The position numbers were made by a program, and so were the translations under genes. From Dactylorhiza incarnata (Eukaryota > Streptophyta > Magnoliopsida > Asparagales > Orchidaceae), in the NCBI GenBank assembly GCA_033032865.1, contig JAWHQI010000276.1, positions 2,232,001 to 2,296,000 on the forward strand: a DNA stretch of 64,000 nt. Reading direction: 5' to 3'. Positions within the stretch are counted from its first letter, which is position 1, and every line of letters begins with the position of its first letter. A model generated the notes under the pieces. That model had not been told where the DNA came from and made no database searches. It saw nothing but the letters and a program-made list of their open reading frames with translations. Shown in pieces: positions 12,111-25,711 of this stretch.

Positions 12111-13013
12111 TGATACGCTGAAATTTATCTTTTTAGAAAAGTTCTTTCTTTCTTTGGGTTTTAACCTTAGGCGGACGTTTTCGAAGAGTCCCGCGAGTAA
12201 TTCTACTTCGAGGAATTACCCGTTATCCTATCGAAAGATAAAAGTAACGGCCTTTTCCTCTTTCGAAATATCGAGGATTACTCTTTGGCCGCGTCGCCAA
12301 AAGCTAAGTAGAAAGGGTTTGAAAGGCTTATGTTGAAATGAAAGTTGAAAGCTTTTTGAATATGTTGTTGCAACAATTTTGTGAGTTGTTGCAACAATTC
12401 TTTAAGAGATCGTTTTAAAACTTCTTTTGCATTGAGCTAGTTCCAACAACCAAAGAGTTGTTGCAACAATTTTTTAAGTGTTTAAAAGAGAGTTTTAAAA
12501 AAAGCTTTGGAGAGAAAGCTTTTGGGTTTATATAATTATCCGGACTAAAATCGATAAAGGCAAGTGGACCTTATCGATAGTAGTATAGGGTCTTTCTTTT
12601 TGAAATATCAAGGTCGTATTTTTCCAAGGTCGTATCGATTATTTCTACTTCTACGGAACGCGCTATTATTTTATCGAAAAGAGTTTTGAATTGATTTTTA
12701 TAATTTTGTAGAAAAACTAATGACGAAAATTAAGGTTGGCGTGCGTTTAACGATAATTGCGATAAAAAGCGAAAAAGCACGAAAACGTTAATTTAGAAAG
12801 TAGTTTTGCTTAGAATTTTTTAGAGTTTAATAAAGTGATAATGATAACTACGGTGATTTTAAACGATTGAGCGGTTAGCGGAATTAGCAAAAAGCAATTA
12901 TATTAAAAACAAAAGACTCACTAATTGAAAACTCACGCACTCTACGGAATTAAAATGAAAGCGGTAAATTGCAGAAATTAAAGAAGTGTGATCCCTACCC
13001 AAATAGGTAGAGG

Positions 13014-13153
13014 GGAAATAAATGCGTGACGAGTCCTATCCAAGCGGATAGGCGGGAAATAAATGCGTGACGAGTCCTATCCAAGCGGATAGGTGGGAAA
13101 TAAATGCGTGACGAGTCCTATCCAAGCGGATAGGCGGGAAATAAATGCGTGAC
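13014..13153 (-). repeat. 41-bp tandem repeat in the Athila LTR
   Basis: There are about three and a half units at 41-bp spacing, containing AAATAAATGCGTGACG and CTATCCAAGCGGATAGG. The latter is itself an inverted repeat. The other LTR has the same array at about 23995-24137. It lies downstream of the TATA box, so it would be transcribed. Confidence 0.85.
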
Positions 13154-13691
13154 GGAAATGGAAGCTATTGAATTACAAAAAAGGGGCAAAATTTATACTC
13201 ATACACACACACACTCTACTTTAATGAAATCTAATTAAAAACAAAACTAAAATTAACTCATACACTCACACACACAACATAAATGAAACTAAGTTAAAAT
13301 AAAACAAAATTTATACTAACACACACACACACTTACTTGAAATGATACAAAAGATTACAAAACAAAAACAAAAAAAACTAAAACATGAAAGTTAGCCTCA
13401 TACACACTCACACACAAATTATAATGGAAACACTACTTAACAGAACAAAATCTAAAAAAAAAGGAAAAACAAAAGGAAAACACACACACACTTTCACAAA
13501 AACAAAGAGAGAGATAGTTACAAAAACAAGCAAATTTTATTTTATTTTCATCATAAAGAGGTTACAAAACAAGAGAGAGAAAGAGTGCAAAAATTTACCT
13601 AAACACAAAAACTAGGAAGGCAACAAGATTGGATCAAAATATCAAGAATAAGTCTCAAAATTTTGAACCCTTTGAACATCAGCCACCCCCT

Positions 13692-13701
13692 CTATTTATA
13701 G
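13692..13701 (-). promoter_or_regulatory. TATA box of the Athila LTR
   Basis: CTATAAATAG on the minus strand lies within a palindromic context (CCTCTATAAATAGAGG). The equivalent in the 5' LTR, the one that would drive the element, is at 24675-24684. Confidence 0.7.
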
Positions 13702-13930
13702 AGGATTTGGAAGGCTTCTAGAAGGAGGAGGCAAAATCTGACTTTGCAAGCTTGCTGGAAGAGTGTGGGGTGCGGATAGAGGGCTGGCAGATTCTAGAAG
13801 GAGAGAGGTGGCAGGACAGCTTGCTGGAAGAAAGAGCTGGCGGGAATTCGTCGAACGAAGCTTGGGGAGAGAGCTCGACGAAAGTCGATCTGGGAGTTAG
13901 TCGAACACCTGCAAAAATTATATAATGTTG

Positions 13931-13978
<48 letters not shown>

Positions 13979-14749
13979 GTCGAACGCCTATCTGGGGAGA
14001 ATTCGTCGAACTCAGGGAGCGGAGAGTTTGGGGTGTGGATAGAAGGCTGGAAGGGAGATCGACTAACGCCTGCAGAGGTAAATATATTTATATATAATAT
14101 TTGATATAAGAGAACGTCGAACTCCGGGCTAGGAGAGAGATCGACGAACTCTGAGCGGGGAGTTCGTCGAACTCAGCTCGGGCTGAGTTCGTCGAACGGG
14201 AGATATATAGATATATATATATATATAACATATAATACTAATACATAAAAATTTGTCGAATACCGCTCGGCGTTCGGCGAATTTTTGCTGAGTTTATATA
14301 TAAAATTATTATGTTTATATAATATATATATAATATTTCATTATATTTATAATGTATATACATTATTAATACTATATTTTCATCTATATTTACATATAAA
14401 TATATGATTATATTTAATATATATACTGTTATATATTTATTATATATATTATTTATTATATTATACTGCTATATTTATTATATAAATATATTTCTTTATA
14501 TTTATATTATATACATTATACAATATTATTTCAAAATTTTATTCTTATATAAATATAATTACTTATTTTTACAAATTTTCTGATTTGTTTCATACTTAAA
14601 TAACTTAAGTTTTTTTTTCAAATAGAAAAAATTTATAAACATAGGATAAAACAAGAGATTATTTCAATCTTTTACATAAAATATGTACAAAACTACCCAA
14701 AATTAGGCTAGAAAAGATACTAAAAATATGCATAATTTGTTATTCATCA

Positions 14750-17377
14750 AACACCCCCATACTTAAGCTTTTGCTATTCCAGAGCAAAAGTAAGGGATAC
14801 CTATAAGACGCTTAATAAAATTTCTAATTTACTAAAGTTTTTATTAAATCAAAAGTAAGATCGAAATAAATTTAGGGTATTTAAGGAGGTAAGTCCAAAA
14901 CTATGAAAGTAATTTAAAAAAAGCGAAAAAAAATTTTGCGAGACTTCTAAAGTTAGCTAAATAGCGTCGATTATTGCAGTCTTTGGTACCTTTTAATTAG
15001 AATAGAACTATAAAAAACTTTAACTTTTTTTAAGAAAGTTTTTAAGAATAAATAAAGCCTACTAATTATGCTCTCCCAAACTTTTTTAAATTAAAATCTA
15101 GGTACAATTTTATTGGCTAAGGGGTAGGGAAAAAGGTAGCCTTGGCAAAAAGAAGAGTACTTGGAGTTAGGGGTGATGGACTTTATCCTCTCACTCCACC
15201 TTTTTGGTGGTTTTGCTTTGATTCCCAGGGTTGGTTTACGCAGGAGAATTGAAATCTTTTCTAAACTTAACCCAATGGCCGTATTTACGGAATTATTAAT
15301 TTTTTATTCCCATTGACACGGGATTTCTTTTAACAATATTGGGTGCCTGTGTTTACGGAATCTCTTTATTCCCATTGACACAGGATTTCTTTTAAAACTG
15401 CTACTTTTATTTTATTTTTTGCCAAGCTAAGGGGTGTTTATAAGGGGGGTTTAAGAGAAATTCTAGATTAATAAAAAAAGATTTTTGAGAGCAAGTTTAG
15501 TAGATTAAAAACATTCCTAAAGTTTCACAAGTTTAGAGTTAGAATAATTGAATCTAAAGATGGTTTGCCAATATCATACAAAAAGGAATCTATTTAGGGT
15601 AAACCCGAGGTAGTGCTAAAAATTCTGTTCTCAAATTAAATTAAGATCGCAAGATTTTCTTTACTACTAAAAATTCCTCGATTTAAATTTTTCAAACTAT
15701 GAAATAAATAAAATTGATTTAGTAAATCAAAAATAATGAAAAACTCTTAAAGATAAAACTAACCTAGCCTTGGAAATAACAAAAAGCTAAGTAGGGGATT
15801 TATTTTATTTTTGGGTTTTTTAATAAGTTTTTCAAATATTTTTTTTCTTTTTGAAGTTTTTAAGATATGATATTTTGGGGATTTTTGATTTTCTTTATAA
15901 CAAAATGCATATATAAATACTAAAAAAACAAAGAAAGAAGAAAATTAAGAAAAGTAAAAATACATACAAAATATTTTTGATTTTTTTCTAAGAAATTTTT
16001 TTTTCATCATTTTTTTTTATTTTTTAATTTTGTTAAAAATATGTACATTAATAAAAAAAGGGAAAAGAAAAAAAAAGAAAAGAGAGAATGAAAAACATTT
16101 TTGGTGTTATGACAAAATGAATTTTGTTATAACAAATTTTTAAGTACATTTTTCATCATCATTTTTTTTTTGGATTTTGATTTATCATTATAAATAAGGA
16201 TTTTTATATACAAATAAAAGACATAAACATAAAACATTTATATATAAAAAAAAAATTTTGTGTGTTTTTTATTTTTTTCTAAGTTAATTAATGATTTTTT
16301 TGGATTTTTCATTTGATTTAAGAAAAATGAAAAGAGGGACAAAGATGTTGCAACATAATTTTCTTATGTCATAACAAATTTTGTTATGTTATAACAAATA
16401 AGTTTTATGTTGTAACAAATTTTTCATATAAATTTTTTTTTGTTTTTTCTAATATGGGAGGGGCAAAAATAATTACAAAAAGAGGGAAAACACGCCCCCA
16501 TACTTAAAGCCAACATTGTCCTCAATGTTGAAGTGAAGTGTGAGGAACGAAAAATATTTACAAAAACGTGAAGATTTAATTACAAGATAGAAAAAATATA
16601 TACAAGAATAGTTACAAATAAAAAGGAACTCCACGAATATATACAAAATTGTTTTTTTGGTTTGTTGTAGTTTTTCGAAATGTACAAAACACGAATAAAA
16701 TACGTATAAAAGAAGTTAAAAGTATATATGTGATCATATTTTTTTGGGTATGATAAAAATAAATTTTTATCATCATTTTTATTTTATTAATTATATTATA
16801 TTTTTTTGTTTTTGGTTTTAATTTTGAAATATGCATGTTTTTAATATATCAAAATTTTAAGAAAGATACAATAAAGTAAATAAAGAAAAAGCTTTAAGAT
16901 AAAAAGCAAGGAAGAAATAAGAGAAATAAAAAGGTAAAAGCAACGGGGTTTTCACGTTTCGAAATATCGACAAAAATCCCTTCTCGGGTCTGTCGAGTAA
17001 TCCTACTTTGAGAAACTTCCTATTGTCTTATCTTAAAATTCCCAAAATTCTTTTTGATTTTTGTTTTAAAGTTTTTGCATTATTTGATTTTGTTTTAAGT
17101 TTCTTTTTGAAAAAAAAATGATAATTTAAAATATGCATAGTTATTAATATTATTTTTCATTTTGTTATTATTATTTATTATTATTTATTATTATTATTAT
17201 TAATTATATTTTTGTTTAAGTTTTTTTTGTTTTGAAATTAAAACTTATTTCATCATTTTTTTTTTGTAAATAAGAACAATAATAAAAAAAAGCGTAATTG
17301 GATAAATATGGGGGTGCCTCCCACGAGCGCTTTGTTTACCATCTCGTAGCTTGATGCGATGGCGGGGTACGATCTTT
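14750..17377 (-). other. Athila 3' non-coding region; no env-like ORF
   Basis: It begins with the polypurine tract (reverse of CACCCCCATACTTAAGCTT, about 14751-14770) beside the 3' LTR. It is very AT-rich and carries poly-T runs, ATT microsatellite tracts (about 17166-17210) and TTGTTATAACAA-like palindromes (about 16120-16420). A second CGCCCCCATACTTAAAG stretch at about 16492 resembles a second polypurine tract. Many Athila elements have an env-like ORF here. I see no frame longer than about 75 codons, so it is lost or was never present. GGGTGCCTCCCACGAGCGC near 17311 matches a conserved Athila 3' phrase as I remember it. Confidence 0.7.
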
Positions 17378-20300
17378 TTAGAGGTGGGGGAGGGGTATGG
17401 AATTTAGCTTCCCTCCTAGTTGATCCCCCGCGTGGTAGAGTTTTAGTCGGTGACCGTTAACTTTTAAGTCGCCTTTTTCCTGGTGGGTGATAAGGACGGT
17501 CCCGTATGGCCAAACCTCTTTCACTTGAAAGGGGCCGGACCAACGGGATTTTAGTGTCCCCGGAAAAAGACGAAGACGCGAATTATATAGGAGGACGAGA
17601 TCGCCCGGCGCAAATGATTTTGGAAATTTAATTTTTCGGTCGTGGTAAAATTTCGAGCGTTCCTTATAAAATTTATTACTCTCGTAAGCGTTCGCACGCC
17701 ATTCATCGAGTTCGTTTAATTGGAATTTCCGGTTTTCGGCGGTTAAATTATGATCGAGATTTAAGAGTTTTAACGCCCAAAAAGCGCGGTGCTCTAATTC
17801 TACGGGCAAATGGCACGCCTTGCCGTAGACTGATCGATAAGGCGTACAACCGATTGCGGTCTTGTACGCCGTACGATATGCCCACAGCGCGTCGTCTAAT
17901 TTAATCGCCCAATCCTTCCTATTTATTGAAACGATTTTTTCTAATATGCGTTTAATTTCCCGATTTACTACCTCCACTTGGCCGCTCGTTTGGGGGTGAT
18001 AGGCAGTGGCGAGCTTATGCGTAACGCCATATTTGGTTAATGTTTTTGCAAACTGGGCGTTGCAAAAGTGCGTACCCCTATCACTAACTATCGCACGGGG
18101 CGTACCGAAGCGAGAAAATAATTTTTTAAGAAATTTGACGACGACTCTCGCATCGTTGGTGGGGAGAGCTTGCGCTTCCGCCCACCTAGATACGTAGTCG
18201 ACCGCCACTAAAATGTAGTGATTTGTATACGAAGGAGGTAGGGGGCCTATGAAATCTATGCCCCATAAATCAAAAATCTCGCATTCTAAATAAAAATTTT
18301 GGGGCATCTCGTCGCGACGAGAGATGTTACCCGACCGTTGACAGCTATCGCATGCGCTCACAAAAGTGTGAGCGTCTTTGAAGAGAGCGGGCCAATAAAA
18401 GCCTGCCTCCAGCGCCTTCTGCGCGGTCCGGTTGGCTTGATAATGCCCCCCCGACCGGCCCCTCGTGGCAGTGCCGCAAAATTTGCGCACCCTCCTCGCT
18501 CGAAACGCATCTCCGCACGACTTATTCCGCGCAGACGCGAAATAAGAAAGGGTCCTCCCAAAAGTAATTTTTCAAATCAGAGAAGAATTTCTTCTTTTGC
18601 TGTTTTGAAAAGTCTTTCGGGAGCACCCGCGCAACTAAATAGTTGGCGTAGTCTGCGAACCAAGGCGAGGGAGAAGTTTTTAAATTATTTAAAACTAAAA
18701 GACGCTCCTCGGGAAATCGATCATCGATTTCTGGTTCGAAGAGCGCTTCCGCGATTGGGTGTTCTAAACGAGAAAGGTGGTTGGCCGCTAAATTTTCGGC
18801 CCCCTTCTTATCCAGGATCTCTAAATCGAATTCTTGTAATAGGAGGATCCATCGAAGAAGGCGGGGCTTAGCGTCCATTTTTTCTAATAAATATTTAAGT
18901 GCGGAGTGGTCGGTAAATATTATAATTTTAGAAAGCGTGACGTAGGGCCTAAACTTATCTATGGCGAAGACGACGGCAAGGAGTTCCTTTTCCGTTGTCG
19001 TGTAATTAGCCTGTGCGGCCGTGAGCATGCGAGACACGTAGTAGATAGGATGAAAATATTTATTTACGCGTTGGCCTAATACGACCCCTACCGCTATATT
19101 GCTCGCGTCGCACATAATCTCAAACGGAAGGGTCCAATCGGGCGCCACCAGAATGGGAGAATGGATAAGTTTATTTTTTATGGCATTGAATGCCTCTACG
19201 CACGCGCTATCAAAAATGAATGGAGATTCTTTCTCCAGGAGGTGGGTTAGCGGTTTTGTTATTTTGGAAAAATTTTGAATAAACCGCCTATAGAAACCCG
19301 CGTGGCCAAGAAAACTACGAATTGATTTGATATTTGAGGGCGCGGGGAGTTTTTCAATTATTTTGACCTTGGCCTTGTCGACCTCCATCCCTCTTTCAGA
19401 AATTTTGTAGCCGAGAACTAAGCCTTCTCGAACCATGAAATTACATTTTTCCCAGTTTAAAACCAGGTTCGTGTCTTCGCATCGTTGGAGGACTCGATCA
19501 AAATTTTGGAGGCAGTTTTGGAAGGAGCTTCCAAAAACCGAGATGTCATCCATAAAGACTTCCATAATATCCTCTACGAGCTCTCCAAATATCACTAGCA
19601 TACATCGTTGAAATGTAGCTAGCGCATTGCAGAGGCCGAATGGCATCCTTCGGTACGCGAAGGTACCGAAGGGGCACGTAAAGGTTGTTTTCTCCTGATC
19701 TTCGGGGGAGATTGGAATTTGTAAAAATCCCGATAGACCGTCGAGAAAACAATAATAAGGATGACCCGATAGTCGCTCCAAAATTTGATCGATAAACGGT
19801 AACGGAAAGTGGTCTTTGTGGGTGGCATCATTTAATTTTCGGTAATCGATGCACACCCTCCAACCCGTAACAGTACGGGTTGGAATTAATTTGTTATGTT
19901 GATTTGCCACTACCGTTAGACCGCCCTTTTTAGGCACGACATGAATGGGACTAACCCACGTGCTGTCGGATATAGGGTAGATAATCCCCGCATCCAGGAG
20001 TTTTATTACTTCAGCCTTAACGACATCCCGCATATTTGGGTTTAGTCGTCGCTGAGGCTGGATGGTTTTGCGGGAATTATCTTCTAAGAAGATTTTGTGC
20101 GTGCAAAAAGAGGGATTTATCCCCCTAATATCGGAAATCTGCCATGCAATTGCATGGCGATGCGTGGACAAAACTTTAACTAATTCGGAGGTTTCCGAAT
20201 CGGTTAAAGAAGAAGAAATAATAACCGGGAGTTTTAAGTCCGTGGCGAGAAAAGCGTATTTTAAATGGTCGGGGAGTGGCTTAAGCTCCAAGACCGGGGG

Positions 20301-22715
20301 TTCTTCGTAAGAAGTTGTTATTTTTAAACTTTTAGAATTAAAAGATTCGAAAGACGAATCTGGCGGTAGCTCGTCCAAATGGGCGAGGTCCGCCAAATCT
20401 GGTTCGTCTAAAGTTAAAGCGAGTAATTCTGCAAGCGAAGAACATTCATACTCGAACGCGGATTCTAAGTGAAAGCAGGAATCATCGTTCGATAAAGAGT
20501 TTCGCATCGAGGGATTAATAAGAAGGGTAACTTCATCGTCCCCTACCCGAAGGAGGAGGCGACCGTTACTCACATCAATTAATGCGCGGGAGGTCGCGAG
20601 GAAAGGGCGACCGAGGATAATTGGTACCTCGGCGTCCTCCTCGATGTCGAGGATGACGAAGTCTACCGGAAAGATAAACTTGTCAACCTTGACCAGAACG
20701 TCCTCCACTACCCCGATAGGATATTTTATCGAGCGATCCGCGAGTTGGATGCTCATTTTTGTTGGGGTGGGAACACCCAAATCTAGTTTTTTAAAGAGGG
20801 AGAAGGGCATCAAATTGATGCTCGCTCCCAGGTCCGCTGGGGCGTACTTTATTAATAAATTGCTGAATAGGCACGGGATGGAAAACCTTCCCGGGTCATT
20901 TAGTTTTGGCGGCAATTTATTAAGTAGGACCGCCGAGCATTCCGCATTTAAGGAAACACGCGAAATACCCTCGAGCTTCTTTTTATTAGAAAGGAGCTCC
21001 TTAAGGTATTTCGAGAATTTCGGCATCTGAGAGAGTGCCTCGTAGAAGGGGACGTTAATTTGAATTTGTTTAAATATTTGTAAAAACTTTTTGTAATGTT
21101 CATCCTCCTTCTCTTTATTAAATTTTGCGGGGTACGGAATTTGCAGGCTCGAGACGCCCGGCGCTAATATTTTTTCCGTATCTACTAAAATAAAAGACGA
21201 GGGTGCAGGGGTCGGAGGCGAAACAGTTACCTGATGCTCAACCCGCAATGGGGAGTCGACCTCCTTGCCGCTGCGTAAGGTAATGGCGTGGGCATTTTCA
21301 CGCGGGTTCTGCTCTGAGTTCCCAGGTAGTGCTCCAAGTGGCCGCTCGGAGACCATTTTTGCAAGCTGTCCAACCTGTATTTCTAAATTTATTAGCGATC
21401 CGGTTATATTCCGGATATTTGCGTCGTTGGAAGCCATGTATTTTGCAAAAATCTCCTCGAGCGGAGAAGGTTTTGGAGGAGGAGGCGCAAAACCCTGCTG
21501 AAATCCTTGGGGATATCCATGCGGAAATCCTTGTGGGATCGCAGGTGGAGGGCGTTGCGCATTATTAGGGTTACTCCATGAGAAGTTCGGGTGGCTCCTC
21601 CAACCCGGGTTATAGTTATTACTATATGGGTTGAAGGGCGCCCGCACTTGATTGCCCACGTAATCCACCGATTCCTCGCTTAAATTATTGTTATTATTAA
21701 TATTATTATTAAGATTATTATTATTATTAAGATTATTAAAATTATTATTATTATTATTATTATTAGGATTATTAGCCCAAGCGGGAGTGGAGGAGGAAGC
21801 AGTCATCTCCGCCACTTGCTTACTTAGCCGCTCTACCTGCGAGGCTAAGTGAGTAGTGGCATCCACTTCGAAAATACCAGCCGGTTTAGGAGGACGCGAC
21901 CTTGGCACGTTCCATTGGTACGCGTTCATGGCCATTTCTTCGATCAGAGCTTGAGCGGCCTCCGGGGTTTTGTTGTTTAACGTTCCCCCGGCGGCTGCGT
22001 CGATCATCTGTCTCATTGAGAAATTCAAGTCGTTATAGAACGTTTGTACCTGAAGCCAAGTTGGTAGCGCGTGATGAGGACACCTACGCAAATATTCTTT
22101 AAAATGCTCCCAAGTCTCGTAGAGAGACTCGGAATCGAATTGAATGAAGGATGCGATATCGGTGCGTAATTTAGCGGTTTTTGACGGAGGAAAATATTTA
22201 GTTAGAAAATTCTCCGTCAATTCGGCCCACGTAGTTATGGACCCTCTCGGAAGAGAAGTCAACCACGATTTCGCCTTTGTCCGCAGGGAAAAGGGAAATA
22301 AGCGCAAGCGGATGGCGTCATCGTTGACGCCATTAATCTTGAAGGTGTCGCAAATTTCTAAAAAATTATTAAGGTGTTGGTTTGGGTCCTCATCTGGCAA
22401 ACCGTCGAACTGAATCGACTGTTGTACCATTTGGATTATACTGGATTTGATTTCGAAATTATTATTAGCTACCGCGGGGCGGGTGACGCTCGATCCTGTA
22501 TCCTCTAAATTTGGCCTAGCATAATAGGCCATGGTCCGCTGTGGGGCCGCATTTAGATTAGGATCGCCCATCACGCCTAAATGTATATCGCCGACGAATT
22601 CTTTGGGATCTATTTGTAGATTTTGATTACGAGATCGGCGGCGCTCGAGAAGCGTGCGCTCGATTTCGGGATCAAAAGGTAAAATTGGATTATCCGAAGA
22701 TTCTCCTCGGGTCAT
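17378..22715 (-). pseudogene. Athila gag-pol polyprotein, two lesions
   Basis: The ATG at 22715 opens gag (MTRGESSDN; core with [20 protein letters not shown] and [14 protein letters not shown]), then an Asn-rich linker coded by an ATT microsatellite (about 21684-21772). The protease core ([10 protein letters not shown]) follows, then reverse transcriptase with [13 protein letters not shown] and FMDD (about 19541-19558; FMDD is usual for Athila), and RNase H ([11 protein letters not shown]). A TAA codon at 18520-18522 ends the frame after RVCAE, although the next codons still read as integrase. A G7 run (C7 on the + strand, about 18446-18452) then shifts the frame. Integrase resumes with HHCC residues, a DDE triad (GIDFIGP, SDRGTHF, VEVVNRE) and a normal C-terminus at 17378. 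No CCHC knuckle is visible. Apart from these two lesions it looks complete. Confidence 0.93.
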
Positions 22716-23069
22716 ACACTATTCTTTAATTAATTTTTTTTTGGAAGAAAGAGTTTTCTTGTTTTTCTTTTTATAGATTATTATTTTTTTTTCTATGTTT
22801 TTGTTTTGGAAATAGTTTTACAAAGAAGAAAAAGAAGGAAAGAAAGAAAGAGGGGGGAAATATTTTTTTGATTTTCTTTTAGTAAGTAGAAAATATCGCT
22901 ATATATATATATTTTTTAGAGATTTTAGATTTTTCCTTTTTCTTAAATAGAGATTTTTTTTTTTCTTAAATTTTTTGTTTTGTAGGATAAGAGAAATATA
23001 TATTAGAAAAAGGGTTGAAATATAAGATAAAATTAATAGCGTTTCGGATTTCAAAATAACGACACAAGT

Positions 23070-23086
23070 CCCCGGCAACGGCGCCA
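23070..23086 (-). other. tRNA-Asp primer-binding site of Athila
   Basis: On the minus strand TGGCGCCGTTGCCGGGG is the exact complement of the plant tRNA-Asp 3' end, the PBS usual for Athila. It lies six bases from the LTR at 23093. Confidence 0.9.
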
Positions 23087-23092
23087 AAAACT

Positions 23093-25711
23093 TGATACGC
23101 TGAAATTTATCTTTTTAGAAAAGCTCTTTCTTTCTTTGGGTTTTAACCTTAGGCGGACGTTTTCGAAGAGTCCCGCGAGTAATTCTACTTCGAGGAACTA
23201 CCCGTTATCCTATCGAAAGATAAAAGTAACGGCCTTTTCCTCTTTCTAAATATCGAGGATTACTCTTTGGCCGCGTCGCCAAAAGCTAATTAGAAAGGGT
23301 TTGAAAGGCTTATGTTGAAATGAAAGTTGAAAGCTTTTTGAATATGTTGTTGCAACAATTTTGTGAGTTGTTGCAACAATTCTTTAAGAGATCGTTTTAA
23401 AACTTCTTTTGCCTTGAGCTAGTTCCAACAACCAAAGAGTTGTTGCAACAATTTTTTAAGTGTTTAAAAGAGAGTTTTAAAAAAAGCTTTGGAGAGAAAG
23501 CTTTTGGGTTTATATAATTATCCGGACTAAAATCGATAAAGGCAAGTGGACCTTATCGATAGTAGTATAGGGTATTTCTTTTTGAAATATCAAGGTCGTA
23601 TTTTTCCAAGGTCGTATCGATTATTTCTACTTCTACGGAATGCGCTATTATTTTATCGAAAAGAGTTTTGAATTGATTTTTATAATTTTGTAGAAAAACT
23701 AATGACGAAAATTAAGGTTGGCGTGCGTTTAACGATAATTGCGATAAAAAGCGAAAAAGCACGGAAACGTTAATTTAGAAAGTAGTTTTGCTTAGAATTT
23801 TTTAGAGTTTAATAAAGTGATAATGATAACTACGGCGATTTTAAACGATTGAGCGGTTAGCGGAATTAACAAAAAGCAATTATATTAAAAACAAAAGACT
23901 CACTAATTGAAAACTCACGCACTCTACGGAATTAAAATGAAAGCGGTAAATTGCAGAAATTAAAGAAGTGCGATCCCTACCCAAATAGGTAGAGGGGAAA
24001 TAAATGCGTGACGAGTCCTATCCAAGCGGATAGGCAGGAAATAAATGCGTGACGAGTCCTATCCAAGCGGATAGGCGGGAAATAAATGTGTGACGAGTCC
24101 TATCCAAGCGGATAGGCGGGAAATAAATGCGTGACGGAAATGGAAGCTATTGAATTACAAAAAAGGCGCAAAATTTATACTCATACACACACACACTCTA
24201 CTTTAATGAAATCTAATTAAAAACAAAACAAAAATTAACTCATACACTCACACACACAACATAAATGAAACTAAGTTAAAAGAAAACAAAATTTATACTA
24301 ACACACACACACACACTTACTTGAAATGATACAAAAGATTACAAAACAAAAACAAAAAAAACTAAAACATGAAAGTTAGCCTCATACACACTCACACACA
24401 AATTATAATGGAAACACTACTTAACAGAACAAAATCTAAAAAAAAGGAAAAACAAAAGGAAAACACACACACGCTTTCACAAAAACAAAGAGAGAGATAG
24501 TTACAAAAACAAGCAAATTTTATTTTATTTTCATCATAAAGAGGTTACAAAACAAGAGAGAGAAAGAGTGCAAAAATTTACCTAAACACAAAAACTAGGA
24601 AGGCAACAAGATTGGATCAAAATATCAAGAATAAGTCTCAAAATTTTGAACCCTTTGAACATCAGCCACCCCCTCTATTTATAGAGGATTTGGAAGGCTT
24701 CTAGAAGGAGGAGGCAAAATCTGACTTTGCAAGCTTGCTGGAAGAGTATGGGGTGCGGATAGAGGGCTGGCAGATTCTAGAAGGAGAGTGGTGGCAGGAC
24801 AGCTTGCTGGAAGAAAGAGCTGGCGGGAATTCGTCGAACGAAGCTTGGGGAGAGAGCTCGACGAAAGTCGATCTGGGAGTTAGTCGAACACCTGCAGAAA
24901 TTATATAATGTTGTTATAATATATATATATATAATTAGTCGAACGCCTATCTGGGGAGAATTCGTCGAACTCAGGGAGCGGAGAGTTTGGGGTGTGGATA
25001 GAAGGCTGGAAGGGAGATCGACTAACGCCTGCAGAGGTAAATATATTTATATATAATATTTGATATAAGAGAACGTCGAACTCCGGGCTAGGAGAGAGAT
25101 CGACGAACTCTGAGCGGGGAGTTCGTCGAACTCAGCTCGGGCTGAGTTCGTCGAACGGGAGATATATAGATATATATATATATAATATAACATATAATAC
25201 TAATACATAAAAATTCGGCGAATACCGCTCGGCGTTCGACGAATTTTTGCTGAGTTTATATATAAAATTATTATGTTTATATAATATATATATAATATTT
25301 CATTATATTTATAATGTATATACATTATTAATACTATATTTTCATCTATATTTACATATAAATATATGATTATATTTAATATATATACTGTTATATATTT
25401 ATTATATATATTATTTATTATATTATACTGCTATATTTATTATATAAATATATTTCTTTATATTTATATTATATACATTATAAAATATTATTTCAAAAGT
25501 TTATTCTTATATAAATATAATTACTTATTTTTACAAATTTTCTGATTTGTTTCATACTTAAATAACTTAAGTTTTTTTTTCAAATAGAAAAAATTTATAA
25601 ACATAGGATAAAACAAGAGATTATTTCAATATTTTACATAAAATATGTACAAAACTACCCAAAATTAGGCTAGAAAAGATACTAAAAATATGCATAATTT
25701 GTTATTCATCA
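23093..25711 (-). repeat. 5' LTR of the Athila element
   Basis: It is 2619 bp and co-linear with 12111-14749, including the 41-bp repeat, the TATA box at 24675-24684, the TTCGTCGAA cluster (about 24829-25245) and the TTGTTGCAACAA palindromes. I noted more than fifteen single-base differences from the other LTR, many of them C/T or G/A, and a shorter AT run (about 24917-24932). Confidence 0.95.

Larger units (their letters stand above)
12111..14749 (-). repeat. 3' LTR of the Athila element
   Basis: It is 2639 bp. On the minus strand it starts TGATGAATAAC and ends AGCGTATCA. Its U3 (higher coordinates) holds a very AT-rich part and a cluster of TTCGTCGAA/TTCGACGAA motifs (about 13848-14280). 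The TATA box is at 13692-13701 and a 41-bp repeat follows downstream. Three copies of the perfect palindrome TTGTTGCAACAA lie at about 12365, 12388 and 12459. An (AT)n run at about 13937-13973 is longer than in the partner LTR. Confidence 0.95.
12111..25711 (-). mobile_element. Athila-lineage Ty3/gypsy element, 13.6 kb
   Basis: It is bounded by LTRs at 12111-14749 and 23093-25711 and flanked by the 5-bp duplication AAGGT at 12106-12110 and 25712-25716. It lies on the minus strand: the PBS (tRNA-Asp) is next to the right LTR and the polypurine tract next to the left LTR (14750-14770). Gag-pol is a single long frame of nearly 1400 codons plus an integrase frame. The LTRs look almost identical (roughly 1% substitutions by eye, plus a shorter AT run on the right), so this is one of the youngest insertions here. 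Confidence 0.95.
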
